64,000 bases of DNA from Penicillium oxalicum. Lineage: Eukaryota > Ascomycota > Eurotiomycetes > Eurotiales > Aspergillaceae. Below the pieces are notes generated by a model. It ran no database searches and was not told where the DNA came from. It worked only from the letters and a program-made list of their open reading frames with translations. The stretch spans positions 1,240,001-1,304,000 of the forward strand of contig NC_064650.1 in NCBI RefSeq assembly GCF_001723175.1, written 5' to 3'. This document shows positions 44,510-54,742 of the stretch, in pieces (positions within the stretch are counted from its first letter, which is position 1; the number at the start of each line of letters is the position of its first letter). The position numbers and the translations under genes were made by a program.

Positions 44510-46278
44510 TTAGAACCAGTCAAAGTCGTCCCCACCACCTTCGTCCGATCCGTCATTTCCCCAGGGATCCTGGAATTCATCTTCACCCCAGGGATGTTGA
44601 GGAGATTCTTCTGCCCAGATGTCTTCAGGCCGGCTGGGTTGTTCTGACATTTGCTGGTCGGATGGTGGCACATTAGCCTGACCAGGGGCAGAGGATGCGG
44701 GCGACTCGGGAGCTTGCCCTCCAGACATGCCCCGATGCATCGCGTCGTATCCAGCCATGGCGCCAGCACCTGCAACGCCAGCTGCGACATCACCAGCAAC
44801 ACCCGCCCCTCGACCCAGTGCACCAGAGGCAACCTCGCCAAGTGCACCTGCCTCGCCTGCCGCGGCACCACCAGCTGCGGCACCACCGGCTGCGCCTGCC
44901 GCTTCCCCGGCGGCTGCGCCCCCAGCCGCCGCCTCTCCTCCAAATCCAGGGAACCAGAGAGGCATGAAGCCAAACCCACCCGACCCACTATGCCGACTAA
45001 AGTAGTCAAAGTCAATGCTGACCGCAGTCGCGAGCATCACTGCTCGCTGATCAAGCGTCATCCCAGGAGTATGATGAGCCTGTCCCGCCGAGGTCTCACT
45101 GCCTTGTCCCGCGGCATCCATGCGTAGAGCATACATTCCGGTATCTGTGAAGATTTCTCGAGCGAATCCGGCAAAATTTCGGTTCACAGATCCAATCATT
45201 CGATTCTCGGCGCTTAAAAGTGAAAAGTCCCACGAAAGAAACGGTTCATTCACATAGGCAAATTGATTAAACTCGCCTTGGCCGTCGGGTGAACCCTGAG
45301 CAACCTGCAACTGCTGCTGTTGCGATAGTCCTGATTCCGCCAGGGGGAATTTGTAGGTACCCATATCTGTGTCAACGTTGGGGGATGGATGAAAAGTGAA
45401 TAGATTGTATTTCCGTCGCAGAGGCGCCCACTGCTGCTGGGCCTCACCGATCACTCGCATCTGGGCAAAGTCTAGCGGAGACACGCGAGCGTCACTTGGT
45501 GGCGGGAAGATGGGTTGGATGGCCACAGGAGAGGCTGTAGAGGATGAAGCGGAAGAATTGGAGAAGCTGGACCCTTGACCTAGAGGATCGTAGACTTTGA
45601 TGCGAGAATTGATCCAGGAGAATGGGCGATGGAACTGTATGTGTTTTTCTCCCCTCAGTAAACGGAACGACCCATTGCGGGGAGGACAACTTACTCGGAG
45701 AACCTCATTCATTTGCCTGTCAAAGACATGAGTGACAAAGCTCCGATGCGTACGGAACCACTGCCGTGCCATTGTGTTTGCCATGCCTTTTTCTTGCTCC
45801 GCCATGTATCCGACATGTGCTCCTCCGGCATCCATGATGACGTATTTGTTCGCTTGTTCGAATCCACTGCACAGAGCATGTCAGAAGAGCACAATCTGAT
45901 GGAAACATGATGAATTTCAACGTACATCATGAAATTTAACATCTCCAGCTGTCGCTGCACGACCAGCCCCGAGTTGGCCAAGATGTTTGTCGCCGGGTGG
46001 TTCTCTTTCAATACCCCATTTGGATCTTCGGGTAGATGCACCGGAGACAGCAACGTATTCTGCGCTGGATCATAATTGCTTGCCATCGTGTCAATGCTCT
46101 CTTGCGTCGGTATCCCGATCGATGCCTTTTCATCTGCTTTTCGCGGCTGCGGAACCTGTCTCGACCAACCCGCATTCTTACGGGGGCCGAGACGAGAACC
46201 TCTACCGCGCAGGGACGACAGTGGTCTGCGTTGCAGGCCTCCTCCCTGCAAAGGGCACCAGAGCCTTCTGCTCAACAT
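44510..46278 (-). CDS. aim25: Mitochondrial phospholipid scramblase family protein (Aim25-like)
   Basis: Three exons, complement(44510..45634, 45695..45866, 45926..46278), 549 residues. The N-terminus (MLSRRLW.., Arg/Ser-rich, few acidic residues) resembles a mitochondrial targeting peptide. The scramblase domain follows: NILANSGLVVQRQLEMLNFM, EQANKYVIMDAGGAHVGYMA, RSFVTHVFDRQMNEVLR, FHRPFSWINSRIKVYD, EPFLSWDFSLLSAENRMIGS and DTGMYALRMDA. Fungal members are annotated AIM25 (altered inheritance of mitochondria) and may move phospholipids or sense stress. The C-terminal 110 residues are extremely Gly/Ala-rich and then acidic. The second intron (60 nt) is in frame and stop-free, so its splicing rests on GTAAGT..TACAG and on the family alignment. 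Confidence 0.88.
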
Positions 46279-47044
46279 GATGGATGTTTGGCCCGGTATT
46301 TTGTGAAATATTGATGGCGACAGACACGGTAGTCCGGAAGGGAAAAAAAAAGTGACAAAAAGGATAATTAAGCTTGGTATCATGACGGAGGATCGCCCGC
46401 GGGCGGGGTTAACCGGATTTAATCCGCCGGATCTTCACATGCGCCTTCGTGCCTCTCAGCCTCCTCTTGTGTGGGAGCCATCATTTTGAGCGATCGGAAA
46501 GCACATCTGAACTGACTGGCTATAGCTGTGGTCGAAACTACCCTCTCAAAATTCTTTGGTCTTGGAAATACTCGATCACTACTCGAAGGAGATCTGGCGT
46601 GCCAAATACGGTCCCGATGCATGCGGCAAGTTGAAGGCTGTAGCCCCAATACCTCAGGTCTACCAATAACTCTAGAGACATACGGGACTTTTCCGAAAGC
46701 ACATATGTAATCACCGGGCACTAATTACAGTGCCCATATTCCTATGCTTTCCTGGAGCTCCGACTGGAGACCGAACGCACATCACACGCAGCAGTCATAT
46801 GCGAAATTGAGCCCAACTACTAACCCTTTTTGAGGATCTTCCTGATTCCATGTGGAATGGAGGAGTACTTGAAAGTACTCAACGACAAATAAGCCAGAAG
46901 AAAAAAGCTCGATGAAGTAAAGCCTGACGCTGAGCCCAAGACACTGCCAGATTTTTGGAGAACGGCGAAGCAGGAATGCAGGCTTATGTATATACATCGT
47001 GTAGGGACTCGGCGTAGCTGGACGGACACCATGCGTCTGAAACA
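46279..47044. other. Intergenic, about 0.77 kb
   Basis: Between the 5' end of the scramblase gene and the 3' end of LCL2, both on the minus strand. No supported gene. Confidence 0.45.
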
Positions 47045-47490
47045 TTAGAGGAGACCCTTGCGAGCCAGCTCAATCTTTCGAGTCGCCTCGCCGGCTTTAA
47101 ATCCACCCCTGGAGACGCAGATTGCGCTCCCTTCGCCCAACTCAACTTTCTCTTCGACATCGGGGTGGGCGCATGGGCAATGATGAGGGACGGCCACGCA
47201 GGCGAGTGTGCCAGGGCAGAGGTAGTTGCTGCATTGCGCTGTACATGGTTCAGAACATCAGTGCGCTGTCTCAGAAAAAGAAATCCTGCAACGACTAGCT
47301 GTCAGTGCTTACCTTGTGCCCACATTTGCTGATAGCGACCGCTATCACTCGGGACATTCTGAGAGCCCTGGCGATGACCTGGATGTTGCTGCCCGCCGCC
47401 GAACATTTGTTCGAAGAATTGAAACTGAGCTTGAGCCATGGTGGCCAGCAATAGGAGGGACCAGAGACTCGAAATGAAGTTGCGCATCAT
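47045..47490 (-). CDS. lcl2: Long chronological lifespan protein 2 homologue (LCL2), secreted/ER
   Basis: Two exons, complement(47045..47238, 47313..47490), 123 residues. The N-terminal signal peptide ([22 protein letters not shown]) ends at a likely AQA cleavage site. The mature protein carries [22 protein letters not shown], a compact Cys-rich block, and the conserved end [20 protein letters not shown]. This matches the fungal LCL2 family, named from a yeast lifespan phenotype and linked to ER-associated degradation. The ATG pair at 47490/47487 makes the exact start ambiguous by one residue. It is divergent from the mitochondrial L27 gene. Confidence 0.9.
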
Positions 47491-47711
47491 TTTTTTATTT
47501 TCCAGCTGTATTCATGCAATGCGAAAATGAGAAAAACGAATGGACTCTCGTTCACATTGGAGTTATGTATCTCGTTGGCCATTATTTAGATGATGCCAGC
47601 TTACGGCACAGGCACGTGACGCCAAGCCCTGCACCTCCGAGAAAAAGTTCCCCTTGTAGCTTTCATCTCCGCATCGTGACTTGGCCGTCAATTGCCAAAA
47701 AATAAACAACA
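47491..47711. promoter_or_regulatory. Divergent promoter of LCL2 and mitochondrial L27, with CACGTGAC
   Basis: 221 bp between two start codons. A CACGTGAC E-box is at 47614-47621. It is the same octamer as the one upstream of the PQ-loop gene. Use of the site is inferred. Confidence 0.4.
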
Positions 47712-48530
47712 ATGTTGCAGCCCAGACTTCTAGCGCCCATGAGGGCGCTGGAGCGAGCCATTGTCCCATCCGTCCGATCATATTCGACTGCCACCCGTCC
47801 GCAGTCCATCTTCCCGCGCTCCTTCACGGCGCCGGTCTCGATCCCGAAGACAACACCCGCCATTCCGCGTACCCTCCTCCCATTCTCACAAGTTCGTTTC
47901 GCCTCGCACGCTTCTCAAGGAACAGCCAATCGACACTCTCGTGATCCCGCTGGAAAGCGTCTTGGTGCCAAGCGCACGGGTGGTGAATATGTCGTCCCCG
48001 GATGTATCATCTTCCGCCAACGAGGATCGTTATGGTTCCCCGGCGATAACTGCGCTATGGGTCGGGATCACACAATCTACGCGACTCAGGCCGGCTACGT
48101 TCGATACTACTTGGACCCGGAACGTCACCCCGATCGTCGATACATTGGTGTGGTCTTTGAAAAGGACGGAAAGCTTCCACATCCCCGAAACGCGCCCAGT
48201 CGACGCAAGTTGAACATGACCACGATTCCCCGAGCCGAGCCTGTCGAATTCCAATCTGACTTGGTCGCTTCCATCGACGAGAGCGGCACCCAGGTGGGCA
48301 GTGTCGAGGCTGTCAAGGCGGATTCTGGCCCCCAGTTGCGACCTGGGTACATGTATCGCGAAGCCAACTGGGTGATTGGTCGTGCTGCCGAGAAGGCTGG
48401 CATCATCGCTCCCTCATACAATCGCAAGGACCGATGGCTTGCGTGGAGGAAGCGACAGGCGCGTGCTGAGCGGGCCGCCCAGATGAAGAGTCTGAAGGGC
48501 AAGAAGAAGTCTTCAAAGAAGGCCAAATAA
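47712..48530 (+). CDS. Mitochondrial large-subunit ribosomal protein bL27m
   Basis: Single exon, 272 residues. The N-terminus is a mitochondrial presequence (MLQPRLLAPMRALERAIV, rich in Arg/Ser). The bL27 core follows, with RDPAGKRLGAKRTGGEYVVP, IIFRQRGSLWFPGDN and GRDHTIYATQAGYVRYY. L27 contacts the peptidyl-transferase region of the ribosome. Residues about 140-272 form the longer C-terminal extension seen in fungal mitochondrial L27 (yeast 54S L2/Mrp7), ending in a Lys-rich tail. Identity is secure. Confidence 0.93.
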   Translation: MLQPRLLAPMRALERAIVPSVRSYSTATRPQSIFPRSFTAPVSIPKTTPAIPRTLLPFSQVRFASHASQGTANRHSRDPAGKRLGAKRTGGEYVVPGCIIFRQRGSLWFPGDNCAMGRDHTIYATQAGYVRYYLDPERHPDRRYIGVVFEKDGKLPHPRNAPSRRKLNMTTIPRAEPVEFQSDLVASIDESGTQVGSVEAVKADSGPQLRPGYMYREANWVIGRAAEKAGIIAPSYNRKDRWLAWRKRQARAERAAQMKSLKGKKKSSKKAK

Positions 48531-49800
48531 GGTTGCAGCATGTCGTTATAAGCCATGACTTTGATTGTTGTTGATGTTTTTTTTTACCAAGCGATTCCGG
48601 GGAAATGCGTTTTGCTCTTCTCTTCAATTGTACAATAGAAAGAGTATTATTTACAATATTTCTCAATATGTATGTGACACCACTGCATTCCAATCTAGAT
48701 TTACTGCCGCCATGAGTTTGGCATGAGTCTTTATTGCTCTGAGACAGACGCCCCATGGTTCACTCTATTCTATCATGGGATCGTGCTGAGGGACGACTTG
48801 GCCGTCCAATGCGTGGGCGGCTCGCATCTGGGTCCAATTACGATCAAGTTTGATCTCCCGTGTCCAAAGGCAAAGAGTCTTTCAAAAGATGACAATTTTC
48901 GATGGTCATCGTTTTCGACCATCGTCATGCGAGTGAATGAAGCCCTTAAACCTGGATACGCTTCAGGGCAGGTGCTAACAATTCAAGGCACCCGGCCAGT
49001 TTATTCCATGGACCATTCAGGCGGTAAATCACCGACAGCGATGCTCCTCGTCCAGACATTGATACCTTGCTGCTTTGAAGCATTGCGGTACGACGCGGGT
49101 GCAGCGGAACCCGGTGATGAGAAGCTTTCAGGCTGAAAACCCTTCAATTACGGGATCGCACCTTGAATGGTCATGATTGATGTAGGATTCTTTACACAAG
49201 TAGCTCAGCAGGCCTGGGACATGCATACTTCGAGGTTGTCACGTTTCGTCAACCGTGTCTGATAGGAAGAACACATCACTTGCACTGGGGAATGGGATTT
49301 CAAAGGCGAGACCGGACTGGTTGAGGGTGAACTGGCGGTATCCTGGAGATATTGTCTGGCCCCTAAATGCCAGATGAGACACCATTTGGGATGGCGACGG
49401 ACCTATTCGGGGCAGGAACAATTGGGATGTGCTAGCGCGGACCAGAAGTGTTCAATGGAAACTTGGAGGGCCATAGGTAGAGGCTTAAACAATTACTTCG
49501 CTCTACGCAAGATCTGGGAAATGAAGTTCTATTAAGATGGGCCATAACTCTGCAGTTGATAGATGACAACCTACATAGGGGTTATTTTAACAGTTTTCAT
49601 GCAGTATCTACCATGCAAGTAGGTAAAAAGCCACGGGATCCTATAGAGAAATTGTATTGGACAATCTAATAACACAGCAACAACCAAGCAGCTACCCGAG
49701 AATGTCATAGCTGAGATATCAAATTGGACTGGGGCAGGGACAGGAAGCTATGTTCGAGCCGATAAATGTATATAATATGGATATGAGATGGACGCGTTCC
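48531..49800. other. Intergenic, about 1.27 kb, no gene supported
   Basis: Convergent 3' flanks of the L27 gene (plus) and the Rad9-like gene (minus). A 137-codon ATG frame at 48723-49136 (plus) has no recognisable features and is not called. Confidence 0.45.
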
Positions 49801-52800
49801 TCAATCTTCGAAAATTTGACCCAAAATCAAGCTTTGGCAGATAAATTCACTGCTGACGACCTTGGGACCGAGTAAGGAAGCCAGCGTAGGTCTTCCTGCA
49901 AGCATGGTCGATCGTCTTCGCTTTCTTCCTCGTGATACACTCGAACTCGAGGTGTCAGAGAACATAGATTTGGCAGTGGTTTGGTCTGCGTCATCCACGT
50001 AGACAAAGTCCCAACTCAAGGGGGCCGGGGTGCTATCAGGCTTGAATTCAACCATCTTTTTAGCGGTGTCGAGATCTGAGACTTGCTCTACCCGAGACGC
50101 ACCCAAGGCAAATGTGAGAAAAACGTAGGCCTTGCGTCGTCCCTCTGCCGTACTGCGCCCCATCACCACCAGCACTGATTTCCCTTCGAGCAATCGGGGC
50201 CGTGAAGCGATGGTGTCCGAGAGACGGGCCTCCAGAGGCGGAATTGGGGCCATCACTCGAGATCTCGTTGCTCCGTTGAGATACTGAGATTCGCCAGCTG
50301 GCAAGAGGTAGGTGTCCCAGTCGAGGACTCGGCCTTTTGTGATACAGTCCTCTACCCATCGCCCAGAGAGACACGGAATGTTAAGCGCTAACGCTTGCAT
50401 GTACTTTTCACGTCGAGAATGGGTGTCAGCAATCAGACACGTGAAGCCAAGCTCCACGGCGTCCTGGGTGAGACAAAGTCCACTGGCTTTGCTCGCTCCA
50501 CGCTGGTCGCTGTTCTTCTTGGGAGTCTCGGGACAGGTCGGGTCAAACAGTTCCGTAAATCCTTCATTCAACAAAAGCCCGCCATGCTCTCGAATCAACC
50601 TTGTAACCCGATTCTTCGAGACTTCGTCGTCTTTATATGAAATTGCAAAAGCCATGTTCGCAAAGAGAGGAGAAGTGTCCGGCAGGTTGCGTACGGAGCG
50701 AGTGTTTGGCGAAAGTGGCAAGGAAGAAAGCAACGACGAGGCACGAAAGGTCGTTTCTTGCAAGATATGCTCTGGAAAATGTAAGGACTCTCGGTCCTTC
50801 AATCGGTTCCACAAAATGTTATCCAGATAGATCCGCGAGATTGGCACCTTGGTCAAAGTCTCCGGCGGAATGACTCCACCTTGCGGCAAGGTCTTGCGTT
50901 GCTTCGATGCCAGAATCAAAGTGCTGTGACCGTGGACATCCGTCTGTGGATAGAGCCCCGTCGCTGCAGAGCGTAGAATCTCTTCCCGAGTGAGCTGATC
51001 ACCAAATCCTCGGATAACATGCGCGACCTTGGGGAAATTTGGCATGTCGACCTTCACCTCATCACCGATGCTTAGGTCAAACCGCTTCACAGCACCTTTT
51101 ACCACCTCCACTGGAGCACTGCCGTCGAATTGCACCAAAAACTTACCCTGAGTCACTCCAGAAGGAGCCCCAAAACATGTTCCTGGGTAGTAAGCGCGTT
51201 TTTGTCCTTGCCATACAGCAATGACTTGATTTGGGGCAGCGAGTCCCGTTATATCATTCTCGATCGCTGCCATGACCCTCTGCAGCTGTGGTATTGTTGA
51301 AGGGCTTTCCGAAATTCTGCTTCTAGGTTGCAAGGGCATATTTATCGGCGACTCAACGTCGGTAATGTCAGACGACAGGACCTGCTGCCTGCGTGGGACG
51401 ACTTGCTTGACGGGTGACACCTCGTCAGGGAATTTCACAGGAATCCGCTGAGGTGGTGGATCTGGGGATGCAGCAAGCCGGGTAATTCTAGACCTAGATC
51501 TTCGTCGAGCGCTTTGCTCCGGACTTTCAATATCCCACACGGACCCATTTCTGCGAGAGGGTGGCCGGGATGGGGCCCGAGATGGAGCCCGGGAACGAGC
51601 CCTTGAAGCAGGTCTTGATGGCGCTCGTGAATTAGCTCGTGAAGCGGACCGATTTGCCGGTCTTGAGCGAGATCGCGAAACCGCCCGTGAAGTAGATCGC
51701 GAGCTTGGCCGAGAGACAAGGCGTGATACGTAACCCGGTTGTTGCTCAATTGTGGTGGCGGGGACCTGAACAGCTAGCATCTCTTGTGAACTTGGTGGGG
51801 GCTTTTCAACCCTTGGTTGTACTTGGCTTGGGACAGCACTCTTCGCTGGATAAGTGCGCGGAGTGGAGGGAAGGGTCATGTTCAAAGGCCTGATGCTTTG
51901 GCCCAACTGAATTCGACGTCTCTTTCTCGGACGCGAGGGTGAACCATCGATCAAGGCGTTGAATTCCGCATCCTCGGTAGTGAAAAAGTCGAGACCCCAG
52001 TCTAACTTAGCGTCGATTTGAGGGGAATCACTGGCCGCTATGGCCGTTAATGCTCGCCGCTGTCGTCCGCTGGGACTTGACAAAATTTGGGACGGTGCCT
52101 CTTGCGCTTGCAGTTGCTTGATGGGCGAAGATTGAGTATAAGATGGCCGAGGTCGCGAGCGTTGGCTCGCGCTTTCAGCTCGGAACATTGGAGGAAGATC
52201 ATCATCTTCGTTACTGATAGCATGGCCATTCGATCCAGCTTCCCATTCACCTGGCCGATTTTGATTAGGGCTGGTCTCGGGAACGCTAGTGATACGGGTT
52301 ATATCACTGATCTGTGGACGCAAGTGCACAGGTGTCTGTGTCACCTGTGAGGGTAGCGACGAAGATTTCGGTTCCATGCCCATTTCCCTCCCATTGTTCG
52401 CGGAGGTTGGAGCTTCCCGGTCCAAGGTCTGGTTGGAGTCAATCTGCCTGGTTCCGTAGAAAGAGGCGACTGGCTCCCGTGGTGCTTGTATGGCCGAATT
52501 GGAGCTGTCCTCGAGGAAAGCAGTCGACCCAGGGCGAGGTGTAGGAGGTGAGGAATGGACACGGGCATGAAGAGGGGAGTCGTGCTCAACACCGGACATG
52601 GCATTCGCGTCATTTACCTCGGTGAGTGCGTAAGGGACCGCTGATGTTTCATCATCAGGCTTAGGTGACTGGTATGGAGTCTGCTGAGAATTTTGGACCA
52701 TCACCTGCGACGAACGGCCAGAGTGGTGATCATTCACGGGCACAGCTATGGATGCAGAATCATGAATTGGATTAGGGCCGATATGATTAGCCATACTTTC

Positions 52801-53874
52801 GTGGCCATCGGTTGCAAGAACCTGGGAAAGGCGGTCGTGTGCAGTGTTTGTGGCATCCATATGAAGCGGTGGTCCATGGTAATTTTCCTTGTCTTCTTCC
52901 TGGGAAAGCATCGTGTCTTGCGATTGGGGAACTTGCGGACCAAGATCTTCCTCTTGCTCTGTCTCTTCTTCGCTCCCAGCCTCCTCGACAGCAACATCCT
53001 CCGGAAGATCAGTCGCTGGATGCATTGGCGATGTATCCGACCGGCTAGTGGATCTGGAAGGAGCTTTTAGAGCTGCAAATTGGGCAGCAGTTTCCTCGTC
53101 GATTCGGCGCATGCGTCGTGCATTCTCGACAAAGGCAGGCTCTTTGTAGAATTCATGGTCAAGCTCGTCGCTTGTCTGCATGTTATCTGCTGAACGAGTG
53201 AGCCTTTCTCCCAGGGACTTATCACGCCTAGACTGTGAATCCTTGAGCGAGATATAATGCAGATTGGGCTCTGAAGACTCTCGAGAAAACCGAATCGGTC
53301 GCTCGGTCAGTGGCGAGGACACGGCATTAGTGATTCGACGATGCTGAATGGGAAGATTCGGGGAAGGACGGTCGGATATCAGCTCCAGTTGCTCCGTATG
53401 TACCAAAGGCGACGATGGGGCCTGTGTCGCTTTAAATATCTGGCTCAGGGCCAACATTCCCCCACTTGACGGAATTTCTCCGGCCAACGGATTTCGTGGA
53501 AGTGTGGGAGTTCGTGAAGATGTGCTCGGCGTTCGATGTGTCTTCACTGCGGTGCCAGGAGTTCTCGATAGAAATCGCTGAGATTCGGGGAAGAAGTCGG
53601 GGTTGTATGCCGTCGGAGAAGAGGCAGTATCATCGAAGTTGCTGTCCTCATCCTGTTCTGGAGACGTCATAATATCTCGCCGAGTAGTATCAAATTGTGA
53701 TAATAGGTCGATATGCCCGCTGTCTCCCTCGTACAGGGTTCGAAGAGTTGCTTCATCGGCGCCGGTTTGAGAGACTCGATGACATATCGATTCTCCATTC
53801 TGTCGGATAATGCTATCGTAGACGGACTGTGACACGACTTGCGTGTCCCCGGGCGCAGCCTCCGGGGAATCCAT
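49801..53874 (-). CDS. Rad9/Crb2/53BP1-type DNA damage checkpoint mediator
   Basis: Single exon, 1357 residues, from ATG 53874 (MDSPEAAPGDTQ). The frame is open about 55 codons further upstream but only to a GTG. The first 850 residues are disordered with many SQ/TQ sites (for example DTQVVSQSV), the cluster type phosphorylated by ATM/ATR kinases. A Ser/Arg repeat region (about 710-780) is built of SRPSSRSTSRAVSRSRSRP-like units. A Tudor-like domain lies at about 880-955 (NQVIAVWQGQKRAYYPGTCF). Tandem BRCT domains follow at about 1070-1200 (MAFAISYKDDEVSKNRVTRL) and 1230-1357 (GKSVLVVMGRSTAEGRRKAY). This order is that of fungal Rad9/Crb2, which binds methylated and phosphorylated chromatin at breaks and recruits the effector kinase. 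Family is secure. Confidence 0.9.
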   Translation of the reverse strand: MDSPEAAPGDTQVVSQSVYDSIIRQNGESICHRVSQTGADEATLRTLYEGDSGHIDLLSQFDTTRRDIMTSPEQDEDSNFDDTASSPTAYNPDFFPESQRFLSRTPGTAVKTHRTPSTSSRTPTLPRNPLAGEIPSSGGMLALSQIFKATQAPSSPLVHTEQLELISDRPSPNLPIQHRRITNAVSSPLTERPIRFSRESSEPNLHYISLKDSQSRRDKSLGERLTRSADNMQTSDELDHEFYKEPAFVENARRMRRIDEETAAQFAALKAPSRSTSRSDTSPMHPATDLPEDVAVEEAGSEEETEQEEDLGPQVPQSQDTMLSQEEDKENYHGPPLHMDATNTAHDRLSQVLATDGHESMANHIGPNPIHDSASIAVPVNDHHSGRSSQVMVQNSQQTPYQSPKPDDETSAVPYALTEVNDANAMSGVEHDSPLHARVHSSPPTPRPGSTAFLEDSSNSAIQAPREPVASFYGTRQIDSNQTLDREAPTSANNGREMGMEPKSSSLPSQVTQTPVHLRPQISDITRITSVPETSPNQNRPGEWEAGSNGHAISNEDDDLPPMFRAESASQRSRPRPSYTQSSPIKQLQAQEAPSQILSSPSGRQRRALTAIAASDSPQIDAKLDWGLDFFTTEDAEFNALIDGSPSRPRKRRRIQLGQSIRPLNMTLPSTPRTYPAKSAVPSQVQPRVEKPPPSSQEMLAVQVPATTIEQQPGYVSRLVSRPSSRSTSRAVSRSRSRPANRSASRANSRAPSRPASRARSRAPSRAPSRPPSRRNGSVWDIESPEQSARRRSRSRITRLAASPDPPPQRIPVKFPDEVSPVKQVVPRRQQVLSSDITDVESPINMPLQPRSRISESPSTIPQLQRVMAAIENDITGLAAPNQVIAVWQGQKRAYYPGTCFGAPSGVTQGKFLVQFDGSAPVEVVKGAVKRFDLSIGDEVKVDMPNFPKVAHVIRGFGDQLTREEILRSAATGLYPQTDVHGHSTLILASKQRKTLPQGGVIPPETLTKVPISRIYLDNILWNRLKDRESLHFPEHILQETTFRASSLLSSLPLSPNTRSVRNLPDTSPLFANMAFAISYKDDEVSKNRVTRLIREHGGLLLNEGFTELFDPTCPETPKKNSDQRGASKASGLCLTQDAVELGFTCLIADTHSRREKYMQALALNIPCLSGRWVEDCITKGRVLDWDTYLLPAGESQYLNGATRSRVMAPIPPLEARLSDTIASRPRLLEGKSVLVVMGRSTAEGRRKAYVFLTFALGASRVEQVSDLDTAKKMVEFKPDSTPAPLSWDFVYVDDADQTTAKSMFSDTSSSSVSRGRKRRRSTMLAGRPTLASLLGPKVVSSEFICQSLILGQIFED

Positions 53875-54736
53875 TTTGCCTGAAACTCTTGCCTGTTTCA
53901 CGAATGTCTCTTTTCCGGCTGCCGCTCTGTGATAGCTTTTTATAAGTTGCGACGCATTTCGCCGAGGTTGTGACAAGGAAGAAGATCTTTTGGCGACGGA
54001 ATTGGTTGGGTTTAGTGGGTCGATTGAAGACGGCGACACGTCACGAGGGAAAATGTGGGAAGAGTGAAGATGGACAGGATCGGATCGCCCTGATGAAGCA
54101 ACAGCAATGTCCGCTGGGTCAGAAGAGAATGATCGGGGTAGTTCGGGCTCCTGAAGATGTCAAGATCAGTCCAATGAGAGCCTGCCGAGCCGCAGGTCGT
54201 GACATACTAATCCCAACGCGACGCGTTGTAGCTTGGCAATATCAAGGCTGTCCTGCGTCTCCATTTGATCGCCAGAAGCGACACCTTAACACGTATGCCT
54301 CGTTATGACTGTTATCGTTTGAGCAAATTTGAAATGAAATAGAAAATGACTGGTCTTACTTGGAAGTCAACGTTTGTCAACCTGGATACTGTACTGTAGA
54401 ACACGATTACCGGACACGAGACGCGTCAATCACGTGCGGTCATTGCTCACTAATTTAGCCTAATTAGGGATAGCGCATCCATAGAAGGGCCCGGGCCGCG
54501 CCCGCAAATGATGCTGTGTGAGCGTCTCAGCCCTGGCATAGGCTAATGTCCATATCTATTCGAGTGCTTAGGTATCAGGGCATTCTCATTTTCAACAAAG
54601 ATCCACGAAAGTTTCCGAGTTTTGAGGGTATTTAGATTTGGTCAGCTGAATTATAATACACTAAGGTACATGAACACGTGGAAATGCTCGTGAAGCACTG
54701 TCCTGAACATGGTCCAAATGACACTGTCTGAACGAT
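53875..54736. other. Intergenic, 5' flank of the Rad9-like gene and 3' flank of SEN2
   Basis: About 860 bp. It contains a CACGTG core near 54431 and a CG-rich palindromic GGGCCCGGGCC stretch at 54487-54498. No gene is supported. Confidence 0.4.
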
Positions 54737-54742
54737 TGCAGC

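Noticed and set aside
48723..49136. 137-codon ATG frame on the plus strand between L27 and the Rad9-like gene
   Set aside because: No family motif, no signal peptide and no supporting context; length is within the range of chance frames in this composition.
53875..54039. N-terminal extension of the Rad9-like protein
   Set aside because: The open frame begins at a GTG; the first ATG in frame is 53874, and no upstream exon is evident.
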